A stretch of 64,000 nt of DNA from Plantago major (taxonomy: Eukaryota > Streptophyta > Magnoliopsida > Lamiales > Plantaginaceae): assembly GCA_026545765.1 (NCBI GenBank), contig CM048840.1, positions 89,804,877-89,868,876 of the forward strand, read 5' to 3'. Both the position numbers and the translations under genes were made by a program. The notes below the pieces were generated by a model. The model searched no databases, was not told where the DNA came from, and saw nothing but the letters and a program-made list of their open reading frames with translations. Positions 34,607 to 45,933 of the stretch are shown here, one piece after another (positions within the stretch are counted from its first letter, which is position 1; each line of letters opens with the position of its first letter).

Positions 34607-36652
34607 TTAGGTTCTCATACCAACAATGGAACCATCTGGATTAAAGAATCTTCCAGTAGGAATCCATTTTTGAATGAATTTCTTAGGAACATTCTTTTGT
34701 CTAACAGGAACATAAGGAGGAATCTTAGTTAAATGATTAGTATCATTGTTGTTAAGAACTATTTTCTTCCTTGGTGTGTTCCTAGGTGCTCCATTTGGTG
34801 CTTTCAGATACCTGTCAGATTTCTGAGTCTGCTTTTCAGCAAACTTAGCTTTCCTAGCCAGATTTCTTCTAGCCCTGGCATTCAGATTTTCAGTGGCTTG
34901 ATTTATCTTCCACTTCTGATAATTGCTGTGAGCAATTCTAGCCTTTAACCATCGTTCTTGCTCTTGTTTGTATTCGCGAGCAAGTTGTTTCCCGATGGGT
35001 TTATAGCCAATACCATTCCAAGCACCTGATGCTGTCTGAGATCTCTTCTCAGCAGCTTTGCTAGTCTCTGGATGATCAATTTTCTTTCCAGAAAACGTGA
35101 CATAAGAAAATTTGCCAGCTCCTGCAATTTTTCCTTTTTGAGAGACATAGCACTGTGGGTGATTGCACTTCTCAGTGTTATGTTTCTTTTCAGAGACATT
35201 TCCCACAGTTTTCTTTTGGACTTGTTTTTCCCACAAAGGCTTGGTCGCAACTGCCTTTCCTTTGTCAACAATCTTAGCTTTCTGACCGATACTGTAGATT
35301 GTTTGGGAATCACCTTGCTGAGCACTGACGAATGTTAGTCCTTCATTACTCTTATTCAGAGTGGTGGAACTGTCTGTGTGTGTGTCCAGCCCAAGTCCTC
35401 TCTTTTCTGAAGGATCTCTTAAATAAGATTGTACTTCAGTAAGAGTGTCACTAGCTTTGGCATAAGATTGAAAGGATAGTTCTTTCTTTTTGAGTTCCTT
35501 ATTCTCATAAAGAAGACCTTCACATCTATTTTGAAGATTAGCCATTGCTTCTTTATGTGACTTTTCGGTCTCAGATATCTGAGCCTTGAGAAATGCATTT
35601 TCAGCATCCTTTTTCTCAGATATCTTGATTAATTTAGAATTTTCCTTTGCAAGAGAATTCTTTTCTTCTTCGAAATTTTCGGCTCTAGCTCGGAACATTA
35701 GAAATTCTCTTTTGTAAAGATCAATTTCTTTTCTGAGATTTTCCAGTTCTTTGATTCCTTCGTCATCACTTTCATAAGTATAACAGGAAGTATGTGTTAC
35801 CTCATCAGCCATTAGACAAGGTTCAATGTTAGAGATATCTGGGAAGATTTCTTCAGCCATTCCACACACTTATTTCTTCTTTTGACCAAAGTCAATTACT
35901 TCATGAGAAACACCGCATATTTCTGGGGAAGGCAGTGTGGAACCATCTGAATCCTCATCCTCAGAATCAGACTCAATATCTAGAGCATCCAATTGGAGTT
36001 GAATCTTTTTCCTTTCTTCAGTGAGCATAGCTCTTTGACTTCTTTTGAAGATTCTTCTATCTTTCTTGTCACATGTCTTAAATTTGTTGAAGACAGGACA
36101 ATCTTTCTTGAAATGACCAGGTTTCTGACAATAGAAACATATATCATTTCCGATTTCTTCTTCCTCAGTACTTGATGCTTTTTGAGCTGGCTTGTTCAGC
36201 GAGCTTTGCATATTTTTGTACTGGTGATAGTTTGAGCCTAGATGCTTTTTCAGCTTCTCTTTGGCTCTTCTTCTCTCAATTTCTTGACTGACAAATTTTC
36301 CCATTTGCTTTACAGCAAGAGCATCCTCAGTCACATCCTTGCCTTTCTTCTTTTCAAAAGTTCCTTGAGCAACTAGAGCAACACTCTGCAATTTTTCAGT
36401 TGTTTGTTCCCTTTGAGTTGTCTCATAGTCAACAGTGGCAAGGTGAGAGAAAAGTTCCACAGGAGTGATATCTGGCATTCCTTGGTTAAAGTAGAAAAAA
36501 TTTGTGTGTTTCCAGTTATGATTTAGACTTCTCACAATGGTTTTAATCTTTTCTGACTGGGTATATCTATTACTTTCACCTAGTGCAGCCATGTCACTCA
36601 TAAGTGTTGTAAACCGGAAATCTAGTTCTTCAAGAGTCTCTGTGGGACCTTG
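34607..36652 (-). pseudogene. Copia-1 gag, N-terminus deleted
   Basis: Begins inside gag at GPTETLEELDFRFTTLM and runs through RSLNHNWKHTNFF, TPVELFSHL and the zinc knuckle CFYCQKPGHFKKDC (near 36120). After an in-frame TAA at 35870-35872 it continues as a long charged coiled-coil extension (35870-35400) and a basic tail ending SIVGMRT. Gag C-terminal extensions of this size are found in large SIRE-type Copia elements. The first half of gag, the primer site and part of the LTR are lost by one deletion. Confidence 0.8.
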
Positions 36653-37093
36653 TACTTCCTGTGCTCAGCAACCTTGGAGTTATTCCTTAGTTTCCCAAAC
36701 TAAGTACTTCCTATACTCCACGCCGTATATGGTGTTGGTTTTAGGTTTGTTTGTCAGGTGAGCTCCTTTAATAACTTGTTCAGTTATTCAGATAGCTCTG
36801 TGAATCAAGTATACTTAATACACTTTGCAATGTATGGTATCTTGTTCTCTACTGACCCAAGTCTATGGTAAGTGTTCAAGAGAATGAAACTTAGATATGA
36901 AATCTTAGTTCAACTCTTTCACAGATAACAATGCTCGTTAAGGATCAAGACACTTAGAACTTTTGTGCTACTTAGAATCAAGAGCTTTGGTCGCAACAGA
37001 AATCTTGAAGATAAGTAGTTTGCTTGAGAGAGCTTGTCTGAGTATTCTTGAAGTTCAGTGTGTTCTAAGGTGTGGTCTCAAGCAGTCTAAGTT
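36653..37093 (-). repeat. 5' LTR fragment of Copia-1
   Basis: Matches the 3' LTR section 23467-23907 almost base for base. On one side it is fused to gag, on the other to Gypsy internal sequence, so it is an internal piece of the LTR and no target duplication can be read. Confidence 0.85.
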
Positions 37094-38279
37094 CCTTTTT
37101 GTGAGATCCGTTGTCCGCGTTCTTAGGAATTCAATATATCTCTCTCCCGCTCTCTGAAGGTTATGTAATAGCTCGATGTAGAAAAAAAAATTGTATCCGA
37201 GATATATAGATCCGAGTACGGTTAGGATCTGGAGAAGTCTTCTGTGGAAGAGTGCATAGGAAGCAATCCTCTGGGCCAAATACGTGGAATGGCCCACCTA
37301 GGCTGATGAACAGTGATTTAAAAGGCCCAGCAAGTCGCCTGTCCGGCCCACGGGAAAATATCCCGAGTGAGGCGATGCGATTCTTTGATTGAGAAGATCA
37401 ACAGTTGGGATTTAAACCCAAGTGATGTGACGTCTCTGAGAAGAATTAAATGGAGTGTGCCGTCAATACACCACCTCGGAACCGGTGCATCCGTTGGATT
37501 GAAAAGAACAATGGTTGGGGTTTGAATCCAAGTGATGTGACGCTTGGTCTTCCCCAATTGCCACCTATAAATAGTTGCCTATTCTGTCGCTTTCATACTT
37601 TAGCCAACCTGAAGCTCAGAGCGATTCTTAAGCAATCCGAGCAATCCAAAATCAATCCGAGCAACCGAAATTCACAAAATCATTGACTTTCCAACTGAGA
37701 TCTGTACTCTCGGAGAGCTAGCAAGGCTTCGTCGTCCATCCAAACTTACCAAGTCAACTTTATCGAGTAAGTATGCCTCGATTCTTCCTGAAGTTTTTCT
37801 TTTTTTATGATATGCTTGCTTCATGCTTGTATGCTTCTCCCTTATTCGATTATCTGACTGTTGATTCCGTGATTGCGAATGTTGCTAGTGGTAGATTCTT
37901 GTAATATACCTAGTTGGAATACTCCTCCAGTGTGTCTTATTGTACTAATTTCCTTCAATGGCAACTTGTTGATCCGTCTTGTATATCATGTCCAATGTAA
38001 CCAAAATTCGACAATGCATGCCTATTTGGTGATATTTTGGTGTCGATTGGCAAATAGACCTTTGTAAGCTGTTCTGTCAGTGTGCCATGTAGGGTAGATA
38101 ATAGTGCCGATGGCACATCTTTGCATGCCAAGCTTAGTGCCCATAGTGTTATGAGACTATTCCATGTAGAAAATCTGATAAAGTAGGGCTTCCTCGGACC
38201 ATTGGACTTAATAAGACATATAAACGAACTCTCGAACTATCACAATCATCATTACTGAACCGTTTCCTTGTGCCCTAGG
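37094..38279 (+). other. Gypsy internal sequence: promoter and leader of the antisense gene
   Basis: Two direct repeats of about 60 bp (37380-37440 and 37488-37548, both with AAGTGATGTGACG) precede a TATA box. From 37620 onward the sequence looks like a plant 5' UTR with a probable intron (donor GTAAGTATG at 37768, acceptor near CCCTAG at 38278). Confidence 0.45.
37566..37573 (+). promoter_or_regulatory. TATA box for the Gypsy antisense gene
   Basis: CTATAAATAG is a consensus plant TATA box. It lies about 710 bp before the ATG at 38280; if a leader intron starts at 37768 the mature leader would be about 200 nt. Confidence 0.5.
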
Positions 38280-41185
38280 ATGTCCGGGAGTGATAGTCAG
38301 AATCAGCACGAAGTCCTTGACTACAATGACAGGATGTCCCAAGGATCCAAATCTGGTGCAGCAACCTCATCTGAGTCAAGCGATCCGGGGTTTGAGTTCC
38401 CGGAAAACATCCTTCATGCGGAGGTACAAAGGGCGGATGTTATGTCATTCGGTGATTCAGATGCTAGGCAAGGGACTCGTGGCACTGTTGCTGCTCAGAA
38501 TGATGGGGTGAGTGGCCAAGGGAATGTTGTGAGTACGAGGGTGCGAGTTCGATCTCGGACCATCGGTAGTGGTGGCATATCGACTGGTGGAAGTGTGCCT
38601 CGAATAGAGCAGTAAGGCGACTCTGGTCGTGAGGCAGATGACGTAGAGATGTTTGAGGCTGGTGAGGAGGACCGTATTGTGCCGGAGACAGGTCCATCCA
38701 ACCCGAGTACATCTGGGAGACCCGAAGGCGGAGAAGAGGAGGAGGAAGATGGTGCAGAAGAAGAGGATGATGATGAGGAGGAAGAGGAGGAAGCCTCTCA
38801 AGCTGCTTGCCAGCAGGGCCGTGCTGGGCGTCGAATTGTGTTGCATACTGGGGTGTCTGCTCAACCCAATTCTCCATTGATTAAGGGTCGTGGGGCTAAG
38901 GCGGCGCGAACCAAATTCCCTCGTCCTGCGTCCGCCGTCATGATAGCGGACGAATATGGAGAGCTCAACACAGACGGGCTGCTCTCTACTTGTCCGTCCA
39001 AAGTAAAACCTGAAGATATTCCGGAGTGGAGACGAAAATGGGAAATTCCTGAGTCCGTCGAAATCATGGTTCCGGAGCCTGGGCATGCCTTTTACAATCC
39101 GCCTGCTGGATATATGTGTGTGCACAAGGCAGCCTTTGCCTGTGGATGGAAGGTTCCCATCGCGTCTGAGCTGAAGCACATCTTGAACCATATTGGTATA
39201 GGTCCGAGCCAGGTTATTCTCAAGTCCTTGGGAAACTTAATTTTCTTTGCGGTTTTTTGTGTGAAGAAGGGACAGTCTGTGAATTTTGAAAACTTCAGGC
39301 AGCTCTTCCATGTCACCATCAGTCCGGGGAATCCCCTTTTTTATACTTTTGTAAATAGGAAACCATACAACTTTATTTCCGACTCCATTTCCTCGTTAGG
39401 ATCGAAATGGTGGGAAAAGTATATTTTTGTGCGGATGGCTTTGAAGCCTGGGGAATCCGCAAGGAGACGAGAGCAGTGGGGGCTGCCGAAAAAGTTTCTA
39501 AGGGAGAGTATCCCTGACTAGCGCCCTCTTCCCAAGAACATGGCTCCGTGGGTGACGGAGATCCACAAGAAAACGACCCACCAACTTATCTGTTCCATGG
39601 ATTAATCTGTCAACCGCTGCCATATTTGTGCGGACTGACTGATGTGGTCGAGGTCGGAGGGAAGACTAATTTCTGTAAGAATCCGTAACTTAGGATTTGT
39701 TTTTTATTTTTTTTGTGATCGTTGCATAGTTGTTCGCTGATCACGGTGTTATCGATCCGTACATGACATCGTTTGTGCCCTGCAGCTTACTAGTTCGAGT
39801 ACATAATGTCGACCCTCTAAGAAAAGAAGAAGCAGCAGAGGGAGCGACAAGCTCTCGAGCTTGCCACAGGCCAAAGGGCCAAGATAATCAACACGTCCGC
39901 GGGTCTTCCTATGGCGGACCCAAAAAATGCGGCCGTGTTTGCTGCAGAGGAGGAGTGGCGGAGGAAGGCGGGTGAGGATCCACAGATTCTGGAGGTGCCT
40001 GACAAAGGCAAAGGTCCTGCAACCCGTAGCACCACTGCATCCAAGCCACCAGCTTCTGCTGCATCCGCACCTCCGTGGGATGTGCTGATGCGGGATGCCA
40101 TCACCTCGGGGAACAAGAGGAAGGCGACCTCGGATGTCGCTCTCTTGCTAAGAGGCAACATTTGCCGCTATTACGCCATTGTCCCACCAATTCGCTCTTG
40201 ATGCGGAATCTGACGAGTCGCGGACTCCCTGAGGTTGAGCGGGTCGGAGAGCTCCATGAGTTGCATCAGAGGGTAAGCGGCATATCAATGTTTTCCTTTC
40301 CTTGCTTTCAGCGTATTATGATAGAAATATAACTTTTGTTTATGCGGACGTCCTGTAGCTCGGATGCATGATCAAGGCCATGCAGTGGAAGGCCAGCGAG
40401 CAGGCCACTATTGGAGGACTTGCATAAGGCTTTGGCTGCATCTGCGGAGGAGGCGGAGAAGGTCAAATTGGCTGAAGCCCCAGCTGAAAGAGAAGGATAT
40501 GCTTATTGATAAGTTGAAGGCTAGCTGGCAGGAGGTAAAGTCGGACTTGGACTGGCAAGAGAACTTCATCGATAAGTTGATGAAGGCATTCCTGGACTCA
40601 AAGGATGCGCTCCTCGAAGACCTCCAGTTTGCCCGCCTTGAGGCTGTCCGAGACTTTATGAAGTCGGACTCCTTCAAGTTTTTCATGGCGGATAAGTGTG
40701 ATGCTCTTCCTCTAGAGGGGTTCGCGTCCGCCATTGGCCAGCTGCAAGGGAAGGGACTGCTTCCTCCCAGCTTCAACTGGAAGGCGGAAGGGTTAGATCC
40801 AGCCGCTGATGCCAATGGAATGGAGATCCCGGTGGAGGTTGTTCCGGATTAGAAGCTGGGCGCGTGTGAGTTTGCAGAGATAGTCACCAAGGAAGGTGAG
40901 ATTGTCATCACCCACCGCGGGCCTTTTCTTCCCAGTTGCATCCCGGATGCTCTTCGAAAGGTATGTTTCTTGCCTTTTGAGAACAACATGGCATATCTGA
41001 AGGACTGGTACTTCATGCCTACTCGGATCGACGGCCATGATGCGGATTTCAACTTGTTCGAGAGCATCAAGGCGTCCTTTGATGAAGTTTTTGAATCCCT
41101 CGCAGCCCATGCCGCTGCTAATCCGTCCTCCACCAATCTGCCCGCAACTGCCGAAGTCGGGCCAAGCCAACCTCCCCCTCAGTGA
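38280..41185 (+). pseudogene. Antisense gene of the Gypsy element (putative gypsy-type transposon domain)
   Basis: ATG at 38280 (MSGSDSQNQHEV). A Ser/Gly and then an acidic Glu/Asp-rich stretch (38690-38800) leads to a folded domain: MVPEPGHAFYNPPAGYMCVH, WKVPIASELKHILNHIGI, PSQVILKSLGNLIFFAVF, FRQLFHVT, KWWEKYIFVRM. This order resembles PF04195, which plant Tat-lineage Gypsy elements carry between pol and the 3' LTR in antisense. After probable introns (donor near 39678, acceptor near 39728; donor near 40275, acceptor near 40360) a coiled-coil and C-terminal part continue to 41185 (DWYFMPTRIDG, FDEVFESLAA). In-frame stops at 38612, 39519, 39600 and 40849 show decay. Biochemical role unknown. 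Confidence 0.68.
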
Positions 41186-41521
41186 GAATTCCGGGGTACG
41201 CCCCGTGAAAAATTTGTAACACTTTGAATTATGTTATCTTTTGGTGGCACGGAATGTTGCCAAGTACAATATTTATCCTTTCTTTTGTCTGTAGTAATTG
41301 TCCCTGATACAATGTTTTCCATGCTTTGATGTAGAACTTGTTTTCTCCTTTATTTTCCTTGATCCTTCGTTCATATGCTAAGTTATCGTAAATATACATC
41401 TCTTGCAGACGCGGATCGCTTTGAACGACATCCGATGCAAGATAATCAAACCATTATCTTGCTGATCTTCGGACTACTCGTCTTTATTATAAAGATTTAC
41501 TTTATGGGGATGAGCAATCTT
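41186..41521. other. Gypsy internal spacer where pol should be
   Basis: Only about 340 bp of AT-rich non-coding sequence separates the antisense gene from the protease end. A typical Tat element has about 4 kb of reverse transcriptase, RNase H and integrase here. Confidence 0.65.
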
Positions 41522-42017
41522 CTAGAAGGGGGAAGGTGAAGCAGTAGAGTCGCCATTATTACTGCGTCCTTTCGTATTCATCTCTGTTCCGATTCTAGTC
41601 TTCTTATCTGGGCTCCCAATAACCAGCTCAACTTCCCTGAGAGTTTCATGAGGCTCGATCCGTGCAGTTTTAGGAAACTTGTCCTTCTGGATCCCCACCC
41701 CAATGAAAGGATTTTCTTTCTTTGGTGGAAGAACAGTGTGCGGATTAGAAGTCACAGTGACTGCCAACATTGGTACTGATGCTCTCCTTGTGGACATAAT
41801 ATAACACTCCCACGCGTCTCGGATGTTCCCCACTTCCTCTCCAACTCCACACGGGGTTGGGAACTTCATCCTATTATGGAGGGTGGAAGGTATAGCTCGG
41901 AATTGATTGAGTCCCGGACGACCAAAGATGGCATTGTAGTCGAAAGTTCGGTCCGCCACTACAAAACGGACTAGCTGTGTCACTCTTGCGGGATGTGTCC
42001 CAAGTGAAACATGAAGG
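41522..42017 (-). pseudogene. Gypsy protease, C-terminal part
   Basis: Minus-strand reading gives LHVSLGTHPARVTQLVRFVV, YNAIFGRPGLNQFRAIPST, HNRMKFPTPCGVGE, and a diverged tail. The GRPxLN...PSTxHxxxKFPTP block is the hallmark of the protease end in Tat-type Gypsy polyproteins. Its beginning is at 57140-57450; removing Copia-2 and one copy of its target duplication restores the frame (PLGSV to LHVSLG). Reverse transcriptase does not follow; the frame stops near 41522. Confidence 0.78.
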
Positions 42018-42022
42018 ATGAT

Positions 42023-43309
42023 TGTTAGGAATATCTGTTAGTATTTTGATCACTCATCACATGTTCTTATCTTAGCCAGAAAGGTGATTAAGTAATCTTG
42101 GTTCACTTAAACATTGTAAAAGAGGAAATCACTGAGTATGATTAGTCTAGTAAATCTTGTATTAGGATTATAGGTCTCTGAGTGTAATTTTTATTTCCAG
42201 AAGACCATGAAAATCAATCCTAGCAATGGAGCTTTTCTGAAGATTAGAAGACTGAAGATTGCACAAGATTTATGAAGATATCAAGGTTTAGTCTAACTCA
42301 GAAAGACTATGTCCTTAATCCTTTCTTAAGTGTATTTACTTACTTTTGAAATATGATTCTGTACATATGAAATCATGAGTATGGAGCATGCAATCCATCA
42401 GAAAGGCTCATGTATCCGTTGAAGACTACATGACAAGAAATAGTACAAGTGCATTAATTGCATCGGCAGACAAGCCGCTGAAGCACAGTCCTCTCTGAGA
42501 CATGAGACAAGGACTCCTGAGTACTCATTTCAAGATAAGTATGGAATGAATTTGAGTTGTGTCTAACGGATATCATTACAACAACTCTCAAATTCATCTA
42601 TATATATCACACACTTGCTGAGAAATATACCTTAGAACGCTCTATCTTGCAAACTTACCATCAAGCAAAGTATTCTCTCAAGCAAAGAGAACGGACATCA
42701 ATTACTTGGGTTAGTAAAGAGCAGACTGCCATCCACTGAACAAGTGTATTAAGTAGTCTTGTTCTATTAAGCTCTCTGAAAACATAACTGAAAAGTTATA
42801 CGAGAAGCCTCTCTGACAAACCTTATGACCAACACCATCAAGGCGTGGAGTAGAGGAAGTACTTGATTTGGGAAATCATGGAATAACTCCAAGGTTATCT
42901 GAGTAGAGGAAGTACTTAGCTCTAGGAGCTGGGGAATAGCTCAGGGGGAACATTTGGTTGGGAACCATTTGTTTAGGAATATTAGAATAGGATTATTGTA
43001 AGGTGAACTCAACTATCTGTTCTAGTGAATTCTAGGTCTCAGAAAGACCGAAGTGGATTAGTTGGAGGATTACGCCACCTCCAGATACCACTATACTTGC
43101 TGTGTCATTTACCTTTCTGTATTTACATTTCAGCAAAGCACACACACATACTTATTGTTTCTACACTTACCTATCTTAAAGTCTTCCGCGCTCTGAATTT
43201 AAGTATTAGAAACCCCCAGGTTTCTGAGAAACTGTGTTTATCGACAAAAGTTTTAAAAGACTATTCACCCCCCCTCTAGTCTTTTACTTTGCCGTTATCT
43301 GGACCAACA
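42023..43309 (+). repeat. 5' LTR of Copia-2
   Basis: Starts TGTTAGGAATATCTG, ends CTGGACCAACA. It contains TCTATATATATCAC at 42597-42610, a probable TATA box for the genomic transcript. Relative to the 3' LTR it lacks about 135 bp near 42670 and has about 32 bp extra near 42940. Confidence 0.88.
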
Positions 43310-43311
43310 AG

Positions 43312-43323
43312 TGGTATCAGAGC
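43312..43323 (+). other. Primer binding site of Copia-2
   Basis: TGGTATCAGAGC, complementary to the 3' end of initiator Met tRNA, two bases after the 5' LTR. Confidence 0.93.
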
Positions 43324-43425
43324 AGGAGGTTCACAAGCCTTCTGCACTGAACCTAGATCCCCAGATTGGTGAAAGCACTTTCCCCTTTTTGAGGACTATA
43401 TAATTTGTGTGTTAAGTGTGCAGGT

Positions 43426-45933
43426 ATGTCTCTGAGTGATGCACCTGTTCTGAAGCCAGAAAACTACGAGAAATGGAAGAACAACATGATGCTCCATCTG
43501 GAGGCCATTAGTGACGAGATGATCTATGTCATCAATGAAGGGCCTATCAAAATCAGACAACTCAAACAAGTTACTGAGGTGTCTGGTGGAAGAAAAGCCT
43601 CAGACAAGGAAGATGGAAGCGAGGATGCGGCTGCTAGTGATAGTGGTCGTGTTGCTCGTGGAAGCATTATGAATGAAGACAAGCCAAGAGAGCTCTGGAC
43701 ATCTGAAGATGCCAAGAGACACAGATTGGATGGTCAAGCTCGTAATATCATCATCAGATCGACACCTGAGCACATATAGTGTAAACTGTGGGGTGCTTAA
43801 ACGGAGAAAGTTGCCTGGCAATTGATTGAAGAAATCTGTGCCGGAACTGAGAAAACCAAGAAAAACAAGTTCGAAGTTCTTAAATTAAAGTTCCAAAACT
43901 TCAAACAAGGTCCCACTGAAACTCTGGAAGAACTTGATTTCAAGTTTACTACACTTATGAGTGGTATGGCTGCACTTGGTGAAAGCAACAGATACTCCCA
44001 GCCAGAAAAGATTAAGACTATTGTCAGAAGTCTCAATCACAACTCGGAGCACACTAAGTTCTTTTGTTTCAACCAAGGGATGCCAAATATTACTCCAGTA
44101 GAGCTCTTCTCTCATCTTGCTACTGTATACTATGAGACAACTCAGAGAGAACAAACAACTAAAAAGTTGCAAAGTGTTGCTCTAGTTTCTCAAGGTACTT
44201 CTAAAAAGAAGGATACCAAAGATGGATCTGGAGAAAATGCTCTTGCAGTAAGACACATGAAGAAATTTGTGAGTCAAGAGATTGAGAGAAGAAAAGCTAA
44301 AGAAAAGCTGAAAAAGCAACTTGGCCCAAACTATCATCAGTACAAGAACATATAAATGAACAACTCTCTGAACACCCCCATTCAGAAAGGTGTTAGTACT
44401 GAAGCTGCATAAATAGGAAATGATATCTGCTTCTATTGTCAAAAGCCTGGTCACTTCAAGAGAGATTGTCCTGCTTTAAACAAGCTCAAGACAGGTGACA
44501 AGAAGGACAGAAGAAATTTCAAGAGAAATCAAAGGGCCTTCTTGATGAAGAAAGGAAGAAGATTCAAATTCAACTTGATGCTCTAGACATTGAGATGATT
44601 ACGAAGATGGAGATTCGGATGACTCAAACCTACCATCACCGATTGTGTGGAATCACCCACGATGTAATCGACTTCACTTTAAGAAGAATGAAATGTGTGG
44701 AAATCTCGAGATTCTGGTCGGACATCTCCAACATTGAAATATGTCTTATGGCTGATGACGTAACTAACAATTCACAATTTCTGTACTATGAGAGTGATGA
44801 TGGAATTGAGGATCTGGAGTTGGTCAAGAGTGAATTGGATCGTTATGAGAAAGAATTTCTGGAAGCACAATCCAAAACCAGAATTCTAGAGGAAAGCGAA
44901 GAAACTCTTGAAAAAGAGGTTTCTGAGCTTACCAGAGTATCTGAGAACAAGAACGCTGAAATAGCCTTTCTGAAAGCTTAGATATCTGAGAATGAAAATT
45001 CTCACAAACTACCCTTGGATGAACTTAATAAAAAAATGATGAAGCTGCTTTCTGAGAATGAAGAACTCAGAAAGAAAGAGCTATCCTTCCAATCTTATGC
45101 AAAGGCTAGTGACACTCTCACCGAGGTTCATTCCTATCTGAGAGATCCCTCTGAGAAAGGTGGACTTGGACTTGATGAACAATCAAGTAATTCATCTCCT
45201 CTGAAGAAGAGTGATGAAAGGTTGACCTTTGTAAAAAGTCAACAGAATGATTCTTCAACCACCTATAGCATTGGTCAGAAAGCTAGGGTAGTTGACAAAG
45301 GAAAAGGACTTGCAACCCAGCCTTTGAAAGAACAACAAGTTCACAAGAAACATGTGGATAAGGTTTCTAAAAACAAACACAACCCTCAGATATGCAACCA
45401 TCCGCATTGCTGCATTACTAGGAAGGGAAGAAATGCTGGAATAGGAAAATTCTCTACTGTACCATTTTATGAAAATAAAGATGGTGCAGAAACTAGTAAG
45501 GCTTCTAAAGAGCGCATTTAGAAAGCCAAAGGTGTTCGAAATGGCATTGGCTATCTTGCTATTGGAAAGGTTCTTCTGAAACAATATAAGGAAGGACAAG
45601 AACAATGGTGCAAGGCTGATATTGCACGTAGCAATAGACAGAAGTGGAAGAAATCTCAACCCACTGAAAAACTGAATGCCAGAGCTAGAAGGAACCTGGC
45701 CAGAAAGGGTAAGTTTGCTGAAAAGCAACCCAGACACCCAGGGTCCAGAAAGCACTAGAGGGAACACCTAGAAACACCCCAAGAAGGAAGATTGAGATCA
45801 AAATTACTGATTTTATTGCATCTCCTTCTGGTCAAGTTAGACAAAAACAAACTCCCAAGAAATTCACTAAAATGTGGATTCCTACTGGAAGAATGTTTAG
45901 TCTAAGTGGTTCTATCTCTGAGGCAAGAACCTA
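43426..45933 (+). pseudogene. Copia-2 gag with long C-terminal extension
   Basis: ATG at 43426 begins MSLSDAPVLKPENYEKWKNN, a UBN2/DUF4219-type gag start. Core gag follows (VAWQLIEEICAGTE, RSLNHNSEHTKFF, NITPVELFSHL), then the zinc knuckle CFYCQKPGHFKRDC near 44430, then a coiled-coil extension (44800-45060) and a basic tail. Stops at 43777, 43798, 44353 and 44410, and frameshifts near 44540, 44980 and 45520, break it. Copia-1 retains a much more open version of the same extension. Confidence 0.82.

Larger units (their letters stand above)
23009..37093 (-). mobile_element. Giant Ty1/Copia retrotransposon, SIRE-like (Copia-1)
   Basis: On the minus strand: 5' LTR fragment 36653-37093, gag 36652-34607, pol 34606-31421, an independent 3' transcription unit 30800-25032, polypurine tract, and a complete 3' LTR 24641-23009. 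The 5' LTR lost both its outer end (junction at 37093) and everything from its middle through the primer site into gag (junction at 36652). The same family as Copia-2 in opposite orientation: gag, pol and the 3' ORF align throughout. The SIRE assignment rests on pol similarity and large size; it is inference. Confidence 0.85.

Noticed and set aside
38457..39191. 244-codon minus-strand frame
   Set aside because: It is the complement of the Gypsy antisense gene's conserved domain; composition (Arg/Ser/His runs) is that of a shadow frame.
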